A stretch of 64,000 bases of DNA from contig NZ_RHPJ01000001.1 of assembly GCF_004786095.1 (NCBI RefSeq), forward strand, positions 62,001-126,000. Direction: 5' to 3'. Shown piece after piece: positions 17,326 through 26,497 of the stretch. Within the stretch, counting starts at the first letter, position 1, and every line of letters begins with the position of its first letter. A program made the position numbers and the translations under genes. This stretch comes from Serinibacter arcticus. GTDB lineage: Bacteria > Actinomycetota > Actinomycetes > Actinomycetales > Beutenbergiaceae. The notes under the pieces are model-generated. The model did not search any database and was not told the DNA's origin. It saw only the letters and a list, made by a program, of their open reading frames with translations.

Positions 17326-18303
17326 TCAGCGGAGGGTGACGTCCCCCACCAGCTGGGCAGGACCGCGCAGCGCGACGGCGCGGTCGGGTCCGAGGTGCAC
17401 GACGAGCGTGCCACCGGGCACGTGCACGATCCAGTCGACGGGCGCGTCGGGTCCCGCCCAGACCTGGGCCGCGAGCGCCGCGGCGCACGCCCCGGTCCCG
17501 CACGAGAGGGTCTCCCCCACCCCGCGCTCGTGGACCCGCATGCTGACGACGCCCCAGCGCGTGCCGTCCCGCTCGACCTCGCCCTGGGCCCACACGATCT
17601 CGACGTTCGTGCCGTGCGGCGGCGCGGGTTCGACGAGCGGTGCGCGCGTGAGGTCGGCGGCCGCGAGCTCGCGCTCGTCGGCGACGGCGATGACGACGTG
17701 CGGGTTCGGCATGCTGACGGACAGCCCGGGTCGCTGACCCGTGACCCCGGCGACCGTGACGAGCGCGTCGCTGCCCGCCGTCAGCGCCTCGGTCCCGCCC
17801 GGCACGTCCCACCGGCCGATCTCGGCCATCAGGTCGTCGCCGACGCGGTGCACGCGCAGCACACCGGCGCGGGTCGCGACGTCGAGGTGCTCGCCGTCGG
17901 CCACCGAGGCGAGCCCGGCGTCCACGAGGAAGGCCACGAAGACCCGGAGGCCGTTGCCGCACATCTCCGCGACGGAGCCGTCGGCGTTGCGGTAGTCCAT
18001 GAACCACCCGACGTCCTGCCCCGAGGCGTCCCGGACAGCGGCGGCCGCTGACGGTTCGGTCAGGGCCGCGACGTCGATCCGCACGGCGCGGATCAGCCCG
18101 TCCGCACCGATGCCGCGGTGGCGGTCGGTGATCGCCGCGACGTCCGCCGGGAGGATCTCGAGCCCGCCGTCGGGATCGGCGCACAGCAGGAAGTCGTTGC
18201 CCGTGCCGTGTCCCTTGACCAGGCGGGGCCAGCCGTCGTGGGCCACGGTCCTCGCCGTGGGCTGCTCGGCTCGGTCGGTCGTGCGGGGGGTCGGCGTGCT
18301 CAC
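17326..18303 (-). CDS. dapF: Diaminopimelate epimerase
   Basis: 325 residues. Both catalytic cysteines are present: C115 in EMCGNGLR and C268 in SCGTGAC. It converts LL- to meso-diaminopimelate for lysine and peptidoglycan. It is longer than the E. coli enzyme (274) through an N-terminal extension and small insertions. The GTG start overlaps the miaA stop by four bases (GTGA), so it is translated from the miaA message. dapA and dapB are elsewhere in this window. Confidence 0.95.
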   Translation of the reverse strand: MSTPTPRTTDRAEQPTARTVAHDGWPRLVKGHGTGNDFLLCADPDGGLEILPADVAAITDRHRGIGADGLIRAVRIDVAALTEPSAAAAVRDASGQDVGWFMDYRNADGSVAEMCGNGLRVFVAFLVDAGLASVADGEHLDVATRAGVLRVHRVGDDLMAEIGRWDVPGGTEALTAGSDALVTVAGVTGQRPGLSVSMPNPHVVIAVADERELAAADLTRAPLVEPAPPHGTNVEIVWAQGEVERDGTRWGVVSMRVHERGVGETLSCGTGACAAALAAQVWAGPDAPVDWIVHVPGGTLVVHLGPDRAVALRGPAQLVGDVTLR

Positions 18304-19265
18304 CGATCCAGGCTAACGCCGGCCGCCGCGAGCGCCGCCGTCGCGGCGTCCAGCTGCTCGTGCGCCGGCGCGGTCCCCGGCAACCAGGCGATGCGGGGGT
18401 CACGGCGGAACCAGCTCACCTGGCGGCGCGCCACCTGCCGGGTGGCGACCGCCGTCGCCTCGGCGGCCTGCGCCGTCGTCAGGTCGCCGGCGAGCACGGC
18501 CAGGGCCTGCGCGTACCCGACGGCGCGGGCGGCCGTGACACCGAGGCCGCCGCGCGCGACGACCTCGGTCTCGGCCACGAGCCCGTCGGAGAACATCCGC
18601 GCGGCGCGGACCGTGATGCGCTCGACGAGCTCGGGCCGCGGCACGTCCAGCGCGAGCTGCACGGCGGGCCGCGCGTAGGTGTAGGTCGGCAGGTGGGCCG
18701 TATAGGGACGACCGGTGAGGGCGATGACCTCGAGCGCGCGCACGAGGCGGCGCGTGTTGCTCGACCCGATGCGCTCGGCGGCCTCGGGGTCCCGCTCCCG
18801 CAGCTCGGCGTGCAGCATGCCCGGACCCTCGCGCTCACCGCGCTCCTCCAGCGCCGCGCGCACGGCGGGGTCGGTCTCGGGGAACTCGAGCGCGTCGAGG
18901 GTCGCGCGCAGGTAGAGGCCCGATCCGCCGACGAGGATCGGGACCCGACCCCGGCCGGCGATCTCGTCGAACAACGCCCGCGCGCGCGGTTGATAGGCCG
19001 CGACGGACGCGTCCTGGTGCGGCTCGAGGACGTCGAGCAGGTGGTGCACGACGCCGTCGCGCTCGTCGAGCGGGGTCTTGGCCGTCCCGATGTCCATGCC
19101 CCGGTAGAGCTGCATCGCGTCCGCGTTGACGATCTCCCCGCCCAGGCGGGTGGCGAGCGCGATCGCGAGGGCGCTCTTGCCGGAGGCGGTCGGTCCGACG
19201 ACGGCGACGACCGGGATCTGCTCGGTCCCGGGGTCCGTCGACGTCGCTGCGGTCTGGCTCGGCAC
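18300..19265 (-). CDS. miaA: tRNA dimethylallyltransferase
   Basis: 321 residues with the P-loop GPTASGKS (24-31), NADAMQLYRGMDIGTAK as the substrate-binding segment and the C-terminal RQVSWFRRD tRNA-binding motif. It adds the isopentenyl group to A37 of tRNAs reading UNN codons; miaB at 21225 does the following methylthiolation. The GTG start lies six bases after TAGCGT, so the gene may have a leaderless promoter although the EEP-family gene ends only 28 bases upstream. dapF overlaps its end. Confidence 0.96.
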   Translation of the reverse strand: MPSQTAATSTDPGTEQIPVVAVVGPTASGKSALAIALATRLGGEIVNADAMQLYRGMDIGTAKTPLDERDGVVHHLLDVLEPHQDASVAAYQPRARALFDEIAGRGRVPILVGGSGLYLRATLDALEFPETDPAVRAALEERGEREGPGMLHAELRERDPEAAERIGSSNTRRLVRALEVIALTGRPYTAHLPTYTYARPAVQLALDVPRPELVERITVRAARMFSDGLVAETEVVARGGLGVTAARAVGYAQALAVLAGDLTTAQAAEATAVATRQVARRQVSWFRRDPRIAWLPGTAPAHEQLDAATAALAAAGVSLDR

Positions 19266-19293
19266 CCCCCGACGCTACCCGGCCCGCCGGCCC

Positions 19294-20073
19294 TCAGGCA
19301 CCGGCCGGCGGGGCCCCCCAGCGGTCGGTCCAGCCGTCCGACCCCCCGGACCGCCGGGACTGCGGGTCGGGCTGACCCGCGGGGTCGCGCAGCTCGAGGG
19401 TCACCAGCACCGGCAGGTGGTCCGACGGCAGACCGGAGCGGTCGGGCCCGGTGCGGTGGTCGACGGCCGCGACCGGGCCGCCGAGGAGCACGGCGTCGAG
19501 CCGCGACCGGGGGCGCCGGGTCGCCGTCGCGGGATAGGTCGGTCCACCGTCAGCGGCGGCGTCCGACAGCGTCGCGGTGAGCCGGGCCCAGGACTCCCCG
19601 TCGGGCCCCTCGTTGAGGTCGCCGGCGACGACGTGGGCGGCGCCGGGGTCGCCGTCCTGCAACCCCGCGAGGATGCGATCGACGTGCGCGAGCCGTCCGG
19701 GCTCCCACACGTCCAGGTGCACGCTCGAGACGGTCACGGGTCGGCCCTCGACGACGAGGCTCGCCGTCGCCGTCGCCCTGGGGTAGGTGAACCACGCACC
19801 GACGAACCGTCGGGGCATCGCCTCGACGCGGCCGGCGGTCACCTCGACCCCGGGTCGGACCAGCACCGCGACCCCGCGCGATCCGCCGCCCGCCGCCAGA
19901 CGCAGCCCGGTCGCGGACGCGAACAGCGCCAGCGCCGCCCGCCCGCCGGGCCACCGCGGGCACTCCTGCAGGCACACGACGTCGGCACGCGCCCGGCGCA
20001 CGACGGCGGCCACCCGCGAGGGCTCGCGCAGGCCGAGGACGTTCCAGGTCAGCAGTCGGATCGTGGTCGCCAC
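19294..20073 (-). CDS. Endonuclease/exonuclease/phosphatase (EEP) family protein
   Basis: 259 residues. It has the EEP motifs TWNVLG, LQECPRW, SSVHLD, AGDLNEG and the catalytic SDHLPV near the C-terminus. The family includes exonuclease III, DNase I-like and phospholipid phosphatases; nothing here fixes the substrate. No signal peptide is present, so it is probably cytoplasmic. The GTG start is six bases after CATGAT (leaderless). The promoter lies back to back with that of the YbjN gene, with 39 bases between start codons. Confidence 0.82.
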   Translation of the reverse strand: MATTIRLLTWNVLGLREPSRVAAVVRRARADVVCLQECPRWPGGRAALALFASATGLRLAAGGGSRGVAVLVRPGVEVTAGRVEAMPRRFVGAWFTYPRATATASLVVEGRPVTVSSVHLDVWEPGRLAHVDRILAGLQDGDPGAAHVVAGDLNEGPDGESWARLTATLSDAAADGGPTYPATATRRPRSRLDAVLLGGPVAAVDHRTGPDRSGLPSDHLPVLVTLELRDPAGQPDPQSRRSGGSDGWTDRWGAPPAGA

Positions 20074-20079
20074 CCGGCC

Positions 20080-20106
20080 ATCATGGCCCAGACACGTGCC
20101 TATGCT
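20080..20106. promoter_or_regulatory. Back-to-back leaderless promoters for the EEP and YbjN genes
   Basis: CATGAT (minus strand, 20085-20080) serves the EEP gene and TATGCT (plus strand, 20101-20106) serves the YbjN gene; each stands six bases before a GTG. The EEP -10 falls where the YbjN -35 should be, so the two polymerases would compete. Confidence 0.65.
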
Positions 20107-20112
20107 GGGCGT

Positions 20113-20775
20113 GTGGCTCGACGCTGGGAGTGGCTACGCCGCCGGGACGGCGACGCGAGCCGCGACGCCCGGGTGCGGCGCTCGGATCGACCCGGAGCCG
20201 ACGACGACGCCTCCCCCGACGGCGCCGGGCGCGAGGGCGCACGAGCCCCGGTCGGACCCGCGTCGGACGCCCCGGCCGCGAGCACCCCCGACGTCGAGGC
20301 CGGCGCCGTCACCGACACCGGCGAGACCGTCCCCGCGGACGAGATCGTCCTCCCCGTGACCCGCGACCGGATCGCCGCGTCCCTGCACCGGCGGGGGTAC
20401 CGCTACCTCGTGGACGAGCGCGGTGACCTGTGCGGGCTGTGGGCGTACCGCTTCTTCTCCTTCGCCGTCGTGCGCGACCAGGTGCTCCAGGTCCGCGGCC
20501 GCTGGTCGCGGCAGGGCTCCATCGAGCGGCTGTGGGAGATCCTGGCGTTCACCGACGGCTGGAACCGCGAGCGCCGTCACCCCAAGTGCTACGTCAGGGT
20601 GCACGACGACGGCCGCGTGCACGTGCTGACGGAGGTCTCCCTCCCGGTGCGCACCGGACTGAGCGACACCCAGATCGACCACCACCTCGCCGTCGGGCTG
20701 GCCGGCGGCGGCCTCGTGTTCGACGCCCTCGACGAGCTCTACCCCGACCCTGCGCTCAGCCAGGACCCGTCGTGA
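20113..20775 (+). CDS. YbjN-domain protein, first of a pair
   Basis: 220 residues. An acidic, probably disordered N-terminal region (about 12-80) is followed by a YbjN domain with YRYLVDERGDLCGLWAYRF, ILAFTDGWNRER and VHVLTEVSLPV. YbjN domains resemble type III secretion chaperones and are usually of unknown function in Actinobacteria. The GTG start is six bases after TATGCT (leaderless). The second YbjN gene begins inside its stop codon. Confidence 0.83.
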   Translation: MARRWEWLRRRDGDASRDARVRRSDRPGADDDASPDGAGREGARAPVGPASDAPAASTPDVEAGAVTDTGETVPADEIVLPVTRDRIAASLHRRGYRYLVDERGDLCGLWAYRFFSFAVVRDQVLQVRGRWSRQGSIERLWEILAFTDGWNRERRHPKCYVRVHDDGRVHVLTEVSLPVRTGLSDTQIDHHLAVGLAGGGLVFDALDELYPDPALSQDPS

Positions 20776-21194
20776 CCGCGACCGCGGGAAGGGTCGGCGT
20801 CGTGACCCCGGAGATGCTCCGCGTGCTGGTCAGCGAGCGCGGCGAGTTCGTCCGCGACCTGCCCACGGGCGTCGCTGGACGGTGGGAGGCCAACGCCTAC
20901 CAGGTCGTGATCGAGGGCACCGACCTCGTGGTCCGGACGCGCTGGTCACGGCTGCTGCCGCTGCGCGCGGGCCGGGGCGCGGCGCAGCTCGTCAACGACT
21001 GGAACCGGGACCGCCTGCTGCCGACGCTCTACACCGAGGCGTCCGACGACAGCCTCACGATCGTGGCGTCCAGCGCGACGTCCATCGCCGTCGGGCTCAG
21101 CCCCGACCAGGTGGCCGAGGTCGTGGACGTCGCGCTCACGGTGACGGCGCACGCGCTGCGCTCGCTCGCCGCCTCGGTACCCGCGGGGTCCTGA
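20772..21194 (+). CDS. YbjN-domain protein, second of a pair
   Basis: 140 residues, essentially one YbjN domain (VVTPEMLRVLVSERGE, NDWNRDRLLPTLYTE). Its GTG start overlaps the stop of the previous YbjN gene by four bases, so the two are translationally coupled and the products may act as a pair. It lacks the acidic N-terminal extension of its partner. Function unknown. Confidence 0.83.
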   Translation: MTATAGRVGVVTPEMLRVLVSERGEFVRDLPTGVAGRWEANAYQVVIEGTDLVVRTRWSRLLPLRAGRGAAQLVNDWNRDRLLPTLYTEASDDSLTIVASSATSIAVGLSPDQVAEVVDVALTVTAHALRSLAASVPAGS

Positions 21195-21197
21195 CGC

Positions 21198-21213
21198 CGA
21201 GCCCTCGGGCTCG
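21198..21213. terminator. Short hairpin between the YbjN pair and miaB
   Basis: CGAGCC pairs with GGCTCG around a CTCG loop between convergent genes. It has no T-tract, so it is only a weak terminator candidate. Confidence 0.4.
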
Positions 21214-21224
21214 ACCTCCGGCCC

Positions 21225-22784
21225 TCAGCGCACGCGGAGCGTGGGAAGACCGAGCGAGACCGGCCCCGGCGCCGCCGTCGTCGCGCCGACCGCTGGCGTG
21301 ACACCGCAGGAGTCGCCGCCGTCGCGCCGCGCCTGCCACGCGTCGCCCGAACGCGTCCGGCGGACGGCGACCTCGGCGCCGTCGGCCACCAGGTGGTGCG
21401 GCGCGGCGTGCGTGATGCGCGTGCTGACGACGTCGCCCGGACGCGGTCGCTCGGCGTCGGGAAGACCCGCCGGGAGACCCACGTGCACGAGCCGGTTGTC
21501 GCGCGCACGACCGGTGATGCGCCCGGACGCGGCGTCCTTGCGGCCGTCCTGCTCGGAGACGAGGACCTCGACGGAGGTGCCGACGAGCGCGACGTTCTCC
21601 GCCGTGCCCATCCGCTCCTGCAGCTCCACCAGGCGCCCGTAGCGCTCGGTGACGACCTCCTGCGGCACCTGGTCGGCGAGGTCCGCGGCGGGCGTGCCCG
21701 GCCGCTTGGAGTACTGGAACGTGAAGGCCGAGGAGAACCGTGAGGCCTCGACCACGCGAAGCGTGTCCGCGAAGTCCTCCTCCGTCTCACCGGGGAAGCC
21801 CACGATGATGTCGGTGGTGATCGCGGCGTCAGGGATCGCGGCACGGACGCGGTCGATGATGCCGAGGAAGCGCTCGCTGCGGTAGGAGCGGCGCATGGCG
21901 CGCAGCACGCGGTCGGACCCGGACTGCAGCGGCATGTGCAGGCTGGGCATCACGTTGGGCGTCTGCGCCATCGCCTCGATGACGTCGTCGGTGAACGCGG
22001 CGGGGTGCGGGCTCGTGAAGCGGACGCGCTCGAGGCCCTCGATCTCGCCGCACGCGCGCAGCAGCCGCGCGAAGGCGTCGCGCTGCCCGAACGAGACGCC
22101 GTAGGAGTTGACGTTCTGCCCCAGCAGCGTCACCTCGATGGCCCCGGCGTCGACGACGGCCTTCACCTCGGCCAGCACGTCGCCCGGGCGGCGGTCGCGC
22201 TCCTTGCCCCGCAGGTGCGGGACGATGCAGAAGGTGCAGGTGTTGTTGCAGCCCACCGAGATCGAGACCCAGCCGGCGTAGACGCTCTCGCGCTTGGTGG
22301 GCAGCGTGGAGGGGAAGACCTGCAGCGACTCGTGGATCTCGACCTGCGCCTGCTGGTTGTGCCGCGCGCGCTCCAGCAGCACCGGCAGCGCGTCGATGTT
22401 GTGGGTGCCGAAGACGACGTCGACCCACGGCGCCTTCGCCACGATCGTGTCGCGGTCCTGCTGCGCCAGGCAGCCGCCGACCGCGATCTGCAGACCCGGC
22501 CGCTCGCGCTTGACCTGCGCCAGGCGCCCGAGGTTGCCGTAGAGCTTCGTCGCCGCGTTCTCGCGGACGGCGCACGTGTTGATCACGACGACGTCGGCCT
22601 GCGCGGCGTCGGCCGCGACGTCGGTCCCGGCTCCCTCGGGGTGCGCGGGCACCAGACCCGCGGTCTCCAGCAGACCGGCCATCCGCTCGGAGTCGTGCAC
22701 GTTCATCTGACACCCCAGCGTGCGGATGACGTAGCTGCGGGTGGCGGCGGGAGCAGCGGGTGCGGCCGGGGCGATGATCGTCAC
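21225..22784 (-). CDS. miaB: tRNA (N6-dimethylallyl)adenosine(37) methylthiotransferase
   Basis: 519 residues. An N-terminal domain with three conserved cysteines (C25, C71, C105) is followed by a radical-SAM domain with C179, C183 and C186 (CNNTCTFC) and a TRAM domain. It adds the methylthio group to i6A37 made by MiaA. A C-terminal tail of about 50 residues follows the TRAM domain. The GTG start lies six bases after TAGACT (minus strand, 22796-22791), so it is probably leaderless. It is divergent from the glu operon across 144 bases. Confidence 0.95.
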   Translation of the reverse strand: MTIIAPAAPAAPAATRSYVIRTLGCQMNVHDSERMAGLLETAGLVPAHPEGAGTDVAADAAQADVVVINTCAVRENAATKLYGNLGRLAQVKRERPGLQIAVGGCLAQQDRDTIVAKAPWVDVVFGTHNIDALPVLLERARHNQQAQVEIHESLQVFPSTLPTKRESVYAGWVSISVGCNNTCTFCIVPHLRGKERDRRPGDVLAEVKAVVDAGAIEVTLLGQNVNSYGVSFGQRDAFARLLRACGEIEGLERVRFTSPHPAAFTDDVIEAMAQTPNVMPSLHMPLQSGSDRVLRAMRRSYRSERFLGIIDRVRAAIPDAAITTDIIVGFPGETEEDFADTLRVVEASRFSSAFTFQYSKRPGTPAADLADQVPQEVVTERYGRLVELQERMGTAENVALVGTSVEVLVSEQDGRKDAASGRITGRARDNRLVHVGLPAGLPDAERPRPGDVVSTRITHAAPHHLVADGAEVAVRRTRSGDAWQARRDGGDSCGVTPAVGATTAAPGPVSLGLPTLRVR

Positions 22785-22916
22785 CGCAGCAGTCTACGGA
22801 CCACCCCGGCGTCACCGATCCCCGCTTATACCACCGAGGGCCCGACGGTGTCCGGTGATGACAAAACGTTGCCAAGATGTGACCCGCCGATGCTGCTCCG
22901 CGTAACAAGGGCGGGC

Positions 22917-22922
22917 TAGGTT
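22917..22922 (+). promoter_or_regulatory. Candidate -10 of the gluABCD operon
   Basis: TAGGTT, six bases, then the gluA ATG, with no ribosome binding site. No convincing -35 is visible. Confidence 0.5.
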
Positions 22923-22928
22923 TCCCAG

Positions 22929-23711
22929 ATGACATCCACGCCAGAGCCCGCCGGGACGCCGGCGGCCGCCGCCGGTCAGCCCCTCGTCCACCTCGGCCGC
23001 GTCAACAAGCACTTCGGCGCCCTGCACGTGCTGCAGAACATCGATCTGGACGTCGCCAAGGGCGAGGTCGTGGTGGTCATCGGCCCGTCCGGCTCCGGGA
23101 AGTCCACGCTCTGCCGGGCGATCAACCGGCTCGAGACGATCGACGACGGTGTCATCGAGCTCGACGGCAAGCCGCTGCCCGCGGAGGGCAAGGCGCTCGC
23201 CAAGCTGCGCTCCGACGTCGGGATGGTCTTCCAGTCCTTCAATCTCTTTGCCCACAAGTCGATCCTCGAGAACGTGACTCTCGGGCCGATCAAGGTGCGG
23301 GGCCTGAAGAAGAAGCAGGCCGTGGCCGAGGCCATGGAGCTGCTCGAGCGCGTCGGCGTGGCCACGCAGGCCGACAAGATGCCCGCCCAGCTCTCGGGCG
23401 GGCAGCAGCAGCGCGTCGCCATCGCGCGCGCCCTCGCGATGCGACCCAAGGTGATCCTGTTCGACGAGCCGACCTCGGCCCTCGACCCCGAGATGGTCAA
23501 CGAGGTCCTGGACGTCATGGTCTCCCTCGCCAAGGAGGGGATGACCATGATCGTCGTCACCCACGAGATGGGCTTCGCGCGCAAGGCGGCCGACCGCGTC
23601 GTCTTCATGGCGGACGGCCAGATCGTGGAGGAGTCCGACCCCGAGTCCTTCTTCACCAACCCGCAGTCCGACCGCGCCCGCGACTTCCTCGGCAAGATCC
23701 TCACCCACTGA
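22929..23711 (+). CDS. gluA: Glutamate-type ABC importer, ATP-binding protein
   Basis: 260 residues with Walker [10 protein letters not shown] (52-60), signature LSGGQQQR (155-162), Walker B ILFDEP and the switch histidine in [13 protein letters not shown]. This is the polar amino acid transporter subfamily. It energises import with GluC and GluD. In Corynebacterium gluABCD sits next to recX and recA, as here, which supports glutamate as substrate; glutamine or aspartate cannot be excluded. The ATG lies six bases after a TAGGTT -10. Confidence 0.93.
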   Translation: MTSTPEPAGTPAAAAGQPLVHLGRVNKHFGALHVLQNIDLDVAKGEVVVVIGPSGSGKSTLCRAINRLETIDDGVIELDGKPLPAEGKALAKLRSDVGMVFQSFNLFAHKSILENVTLGPIKVRGLKKKQAVAEAMELLERVGVATQADKMPAQLSGGQQQRVAIARALAMRPKVILFDEPTSALDPEMVNEVLDVMVSLAKEGMTMIVVTHEMGFARKAADRVVFMADGQIVEESDPESFFTNPQSDRARDFLGKILTH

Positions 23712-23714
23712 CCG

Positions 23715-23737
23715 ACGGCGGTCCGCCGGACCGCCGT
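23715..23737 (+). terminator. Hairpin between gluA and gluB
   Basis: ACGGCGGTCC pairs perfectly with GGACCGCCGT around GCC, four bases past the gluA stop. Two smaller hairpins follow before gluB. It may attenuate transcription or protect the ends of processed RNA rather than stop transcription. Confidence 0.6.
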
Positions 23738-23822
23738 GACCTGGAGTTCCGGATCACCTGATCGATCCGGGAGCACGTTCCCGGGGGCTCGCCCCCGGTT
23801 CGCACACGAAGGAGCACACCTC

Positions 23823-24719
23823 ATGCGCAACGTCCGTTCCGTCTTCGCACTCGCGGCCGTCGCCGCGCTCAGCCTCGCGGCCTGTACGACCGACGCCGGC
23901 AACCCCGACGCCTCCGAGACCACCACCGACGGCGGCTCCGAGGCCACCTCGAGCGACGGCGCCTCGGCCGACTGCACCGGCGGCGAGGGCAGCCTCCGCA
24001 TCGGCATCAAGTTCGACCAGCCGGGCCTCGGCTTCCAGGACGGCTCCGACTACACGGGCTTCGACGTCGACGTCGCCAAGTACGTGGCGTGCGAGCTGGG
24101 CTACGGCGAGGACGCCATCGAGTTCGTCTCCGCCCCGTCCGCGCAGCGCGAGAACATGCTGCAGACCGGCCAGGTCGACATGATCTTCGCGACCTACTCG
24201 ATCACCGACGCCCGCAAGGAGGTCGTGAGCTTCGCCGGACCGTACTTCGTCGCCGGCCAGGACCTGCTGGTGCTCGCCGACAACGAGGACATCACCGGTC
24301 CCGAGGACCTCAACGGCAAGAACCTCTGCTCGGTCACCGGTTCGACGTCGGCGCAGAAGGTCAAGGACACCCTGGCCTCCGAGGTCCAGCTCCTCGAGCA
24401 GCCCGGCTACGCCGACTGCGTGACCGTGCTCGAGTCGGGCCAGGTCGACGCCGTCACGACGGACGACATCATCCTCGCCGGCCTCGCGGCCACCCCGGCC
24501 AACTCCGGCAAGTTCAAGGTCGTCGGCAACCCGTTCTCCGAGGAGAACTACGGCGTCGGCATCCCGCAGGACTCCGACCGCTGCGAGGACATCAACACCG
24601 CGATCACCAAGATGATCGACGACGGCGCATGGGAGGAGGCCGTGACCGCGAACACCGAGGGCACCGGCTACACCCCCAACGCCGAGCTGAACCCGCCGAC
24701 CCCGGCGGCCTGCGCCTGA
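23823..24719 (+). CDS. gluB: Glutamate-type ABC importer, substrate-binding lipoprotein
   Basis: 298 residues. A lipoprotein signal ends in LSLAAC (C21), an acidic Ser/Thr-rich spacer follows (about 24-55), then a type II solute-binding fold (LRIGIKFDQPG, DYTGFDVDVAKYVA, ATYSITDARKE). The lipid-anchored protein captures the amino acid outside the membrane. GAAGGAG precedes the ATG at 23823. Hairpins flank the gene on both sides, consistent with a message processed to give more binding protein than permease. Confidence 0.94.
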   Translation: MRNVRSVFALAAVAALSLAACTTDAGNPDASETTTDGGSEATSSDGASADCTGGEGSLRIGIKFDQPGLGFQDGSDYTGFDVDVAKYVACELGYGEDAIEFVSAPSAQRENMLQTGQVDMIFATYSITDARKEVVSFAGPYFVAGQDLLVLADNEDITGPEDLNGKNLCSVTGSTSAQKVKDTLASEVQLLEQPGYADCVTVLESGQVDAVTTDDIILAGLAATPANSGKFKVVGNPFSEENYGVGIPQDSDRCEDINTAITKMIDDGAWEEAVTANTEGTGYTPNAELNPPTPAACA

Positions 24720-24756
24720 CCTGATCGACCCGCACCACTGATCGACGCGATCGACT

Positions 24757-24789
24757 CGACCGGCCCGGCGGTACCCGCCGGGCCGGTCG
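24757..24789 (+). terminator. Strong hairpin between gluB and gluC
   Basis: CGACCGGCCCGGCG (24757-24770) pairs perfectly with CGCCGGGCCGGTCG (24776-24789) around a five-base loop. There is no T-tract and gluC starts 55 bases later, so partial read-through is likely. Confidence 0.7.
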
Positions 24790-24844
24790 GTGTCGGTCAG
24801 CCGACGATCACCCCTGACACGCCGGTCCCTCGGAGGCAAGGCTC

Positions 24845-25531
24845 ATGAATCTGTTCGAGCAGGTCGGTTTCCTGTTCTCCAGCTACAACATCCCTGCGGC
24901 GTTCTGGGTCAACATCCAGCTCACCTTCTGGGCCGCGATCGGGGCGCTCGTCCTCGGCACCGCGCTCGGCGTGATGCGGGTGTCCCCCGTGCCGTCGCTG
25001 CGGTGGCTGGGCACGTCCTACGTGACGATCTTCCGCAACACGCCGCTCACCGTGATCATGCTGTTCGGGGTGCTGGGGGTCTGGAGCCAGCTGAAGATCA
25101 CCTTCTCCCAGGACTTCACGGTCAACTTCTTCATCTACGCGGTGGTCGGTCTGGGCCTCTACCACGCCGCGTTCGTGTGCGAGGCGGTGCGCTCGGGCAT
25201 CAACACGGTGCCGCTGGGTCAGGCGGAGGCAGCTCGCGCGATCGGCCTGCCGTTCATCCCGGCCGCGCGGCTGGTGCTGCTGCCGCAGGCGTTCCGCGGT
25301 GCGGTCGCGCCCCTCGGCAACGTGCTGATCGCCCTGATCAAGAACTCCACCGTCGCGGCGGCGGCGAGCGTGGCCACCGAGACCTCCAGCGTCATGCGCG
25401 CCATGATCGACCAGAACGGCAACCTGGTCGTGCTCATCTTCATGATCTTCGCGGTCGGCTACGTCATCCTCGTGGTCCCCGTCGGCGTGCTCACCACGTC
25501 CCTGTCCCGGAAGCTGGCGGTGTCGCGATGA
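24845..25531 (+). CDS. gluC: Glutamate-type ABC importer, permease 1
   Basis: 228 residues with about five membrane segments and the permease coupling loop (EAARAIGLPFIPAARLVLLPQAFR), which contacts the ATPase. It belongs to the HisM/GlnP permease family and pairs with GluD. A GGAGGCA site precedes the ATG. Its stop overlaps the gluD start by four bases (ATGA). Confidence 0.93.
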   Translation: MNLFEQVGFLFSSYNIPAAFWVNIQLTFWAAIGALVLGTALGVMRVSPVPSLRWLGTSYVTIFRNTPLTVIMLFGVLGVWSQLKITFSQDFTVNFFIYAVVGLGLYHAAFVCEAVRSGINTVPLGQAEAARAIGLPFIPAARLVLLPQAFRGAVAPLGNVLIALIKNSTVAAAASVATETSSVMRAMIDQNGNLVVLIFMIFAVGYVILVVPVGVLTTSLSRKLAVSR

Positions 25532-26403
25532 GTCAGGCCGTGCTGTTCGACACGCCGGGCCCCCGGGCCCGTCGCACCATCCTCGTCGCGAACGTCGTCG
25601 GAGGTCTCGTGGCCGCCGGGATCGTCGCGCTCGTGCTGTGGAAGCTGGGCCAGGAGGGTCAGCTCGAGGCCAGCCGCTGGACCTCGCTGTTCACGTCCCG
25701 CGCCTGGACGAACTTCTTCCTGCCCGGGCTCCAGAACACGATCGTCGCGGCGCTCTACTCCGTGGTGCTGGCCATCGTCTTCGGTCTCGTCTTCGGTCTC
25801 GGTCGGCTCGCCCCGCTCGCCCCCGTGCGGTGGGTCGCGGGCATCGTGGTGGAGTTCTTCCGCGCCGTCCCCGTGCTGATCATGATGATCGCGCTGTGGA
25901 TCGGTCTGGGGTACGCGGACGTGCTCCCGCCGGCCGACCTTCCCCTCGTGTCGGTCGTGGTCGCGCTGACGCTCTACAACGGGTCGATCATCGCCGAGCT
26001 CGTCCGCTCCGGCGTGTTCGGTCTGCCCAAGGGTCAGCGCGAGGCCGCCGCGGCGGTCGGCATGACGCACAACCAGTCGCTCCGGCTCGTGGAGCTGCCG
26101 CAGGCACTCATCGCGATGCTGCCCTCGCTGATGTCGCAGTTCGTGGTCATCCTCAAGGACTCGGCGCTCGGATCGATCATCACGTTCAACGAGTTCCTTC
26201 AGCTGTCCCGCCAGTTCGGAGCGGCCGAGGGCAACATGCTCCAGGCACTCGTCGTCTGCGCGCTGGTGTTCATCCTGATCAACTGGATGCTGACCAAGCT
26301 CGCCGATCTCGTGGCCCGGCGGCTCTCACGGCGCACGGCCGGGAGCACCAGGCCGCAGCTGACCGCGGACAACACCGGCGCGGTCGTCGGCGAGGTCCGG
26401 TAG
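25528..26403 (+). CDS. gluD: Glutamate-type ABC importer, permease 2
   Basis: 291 residues with about five membrane segments and the coupling loop EAAAAVGMTHNQSLRLVELP. It has a cytoplasmic N-terminus of about 20 residues and a hydrophilic C-terminal tail of about 30. Its ATG overlaps the gluC stop, so the two permeases should be made in equal amounts. A strong hairpin follows, closing the operon. Confidence 0.93.
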   Translation: MSQAVLFDTPGPRARRTILVANVVGGLVAAGIVALVLWKLGQEGQLEASRWTSLFTSRAWTNFFLPGLQNTIVAALYSVVLAIVFGLVFGLGRLAPLAPVRWVAGIVVEFFRAVPVLIMMIALWIGLGYADVLPPADLPLVSVVVALTLYNGSIIAELVRSGVFGLPKGQREAAAAVGMTHNQSLRLVELPQALIAMLPSLMSQFVVILKDSALGSIITFNEFLQLSRQFGAAEGNMLQALVVCALVFILINWMLTKLADLVARRLSRRTAGSTRPQLTADNTGAVVGEVR

Positions 26404-26429
26404 GCACCGGCCCCGGAACGAGGCCGAAC

Positions 26430-26474
26430 GAACGATGGAAGGGACCGGCCAGCGGCCGGTCCCTCTCGTCGTTC
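26430..26474. terminator. Terminator between gluD and the convergent recX
   Basis: GGGACCGGCC (26441-26450) pairs perfectly with GGCCGGTCCC (26454-26463) around AGC, and outer GAACGA/TCGTTC repeats extend the structure. Confidence 0.85.
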
Positions 26475-26497
26475 GCCGTCACGTCTCCGGCGACCTG

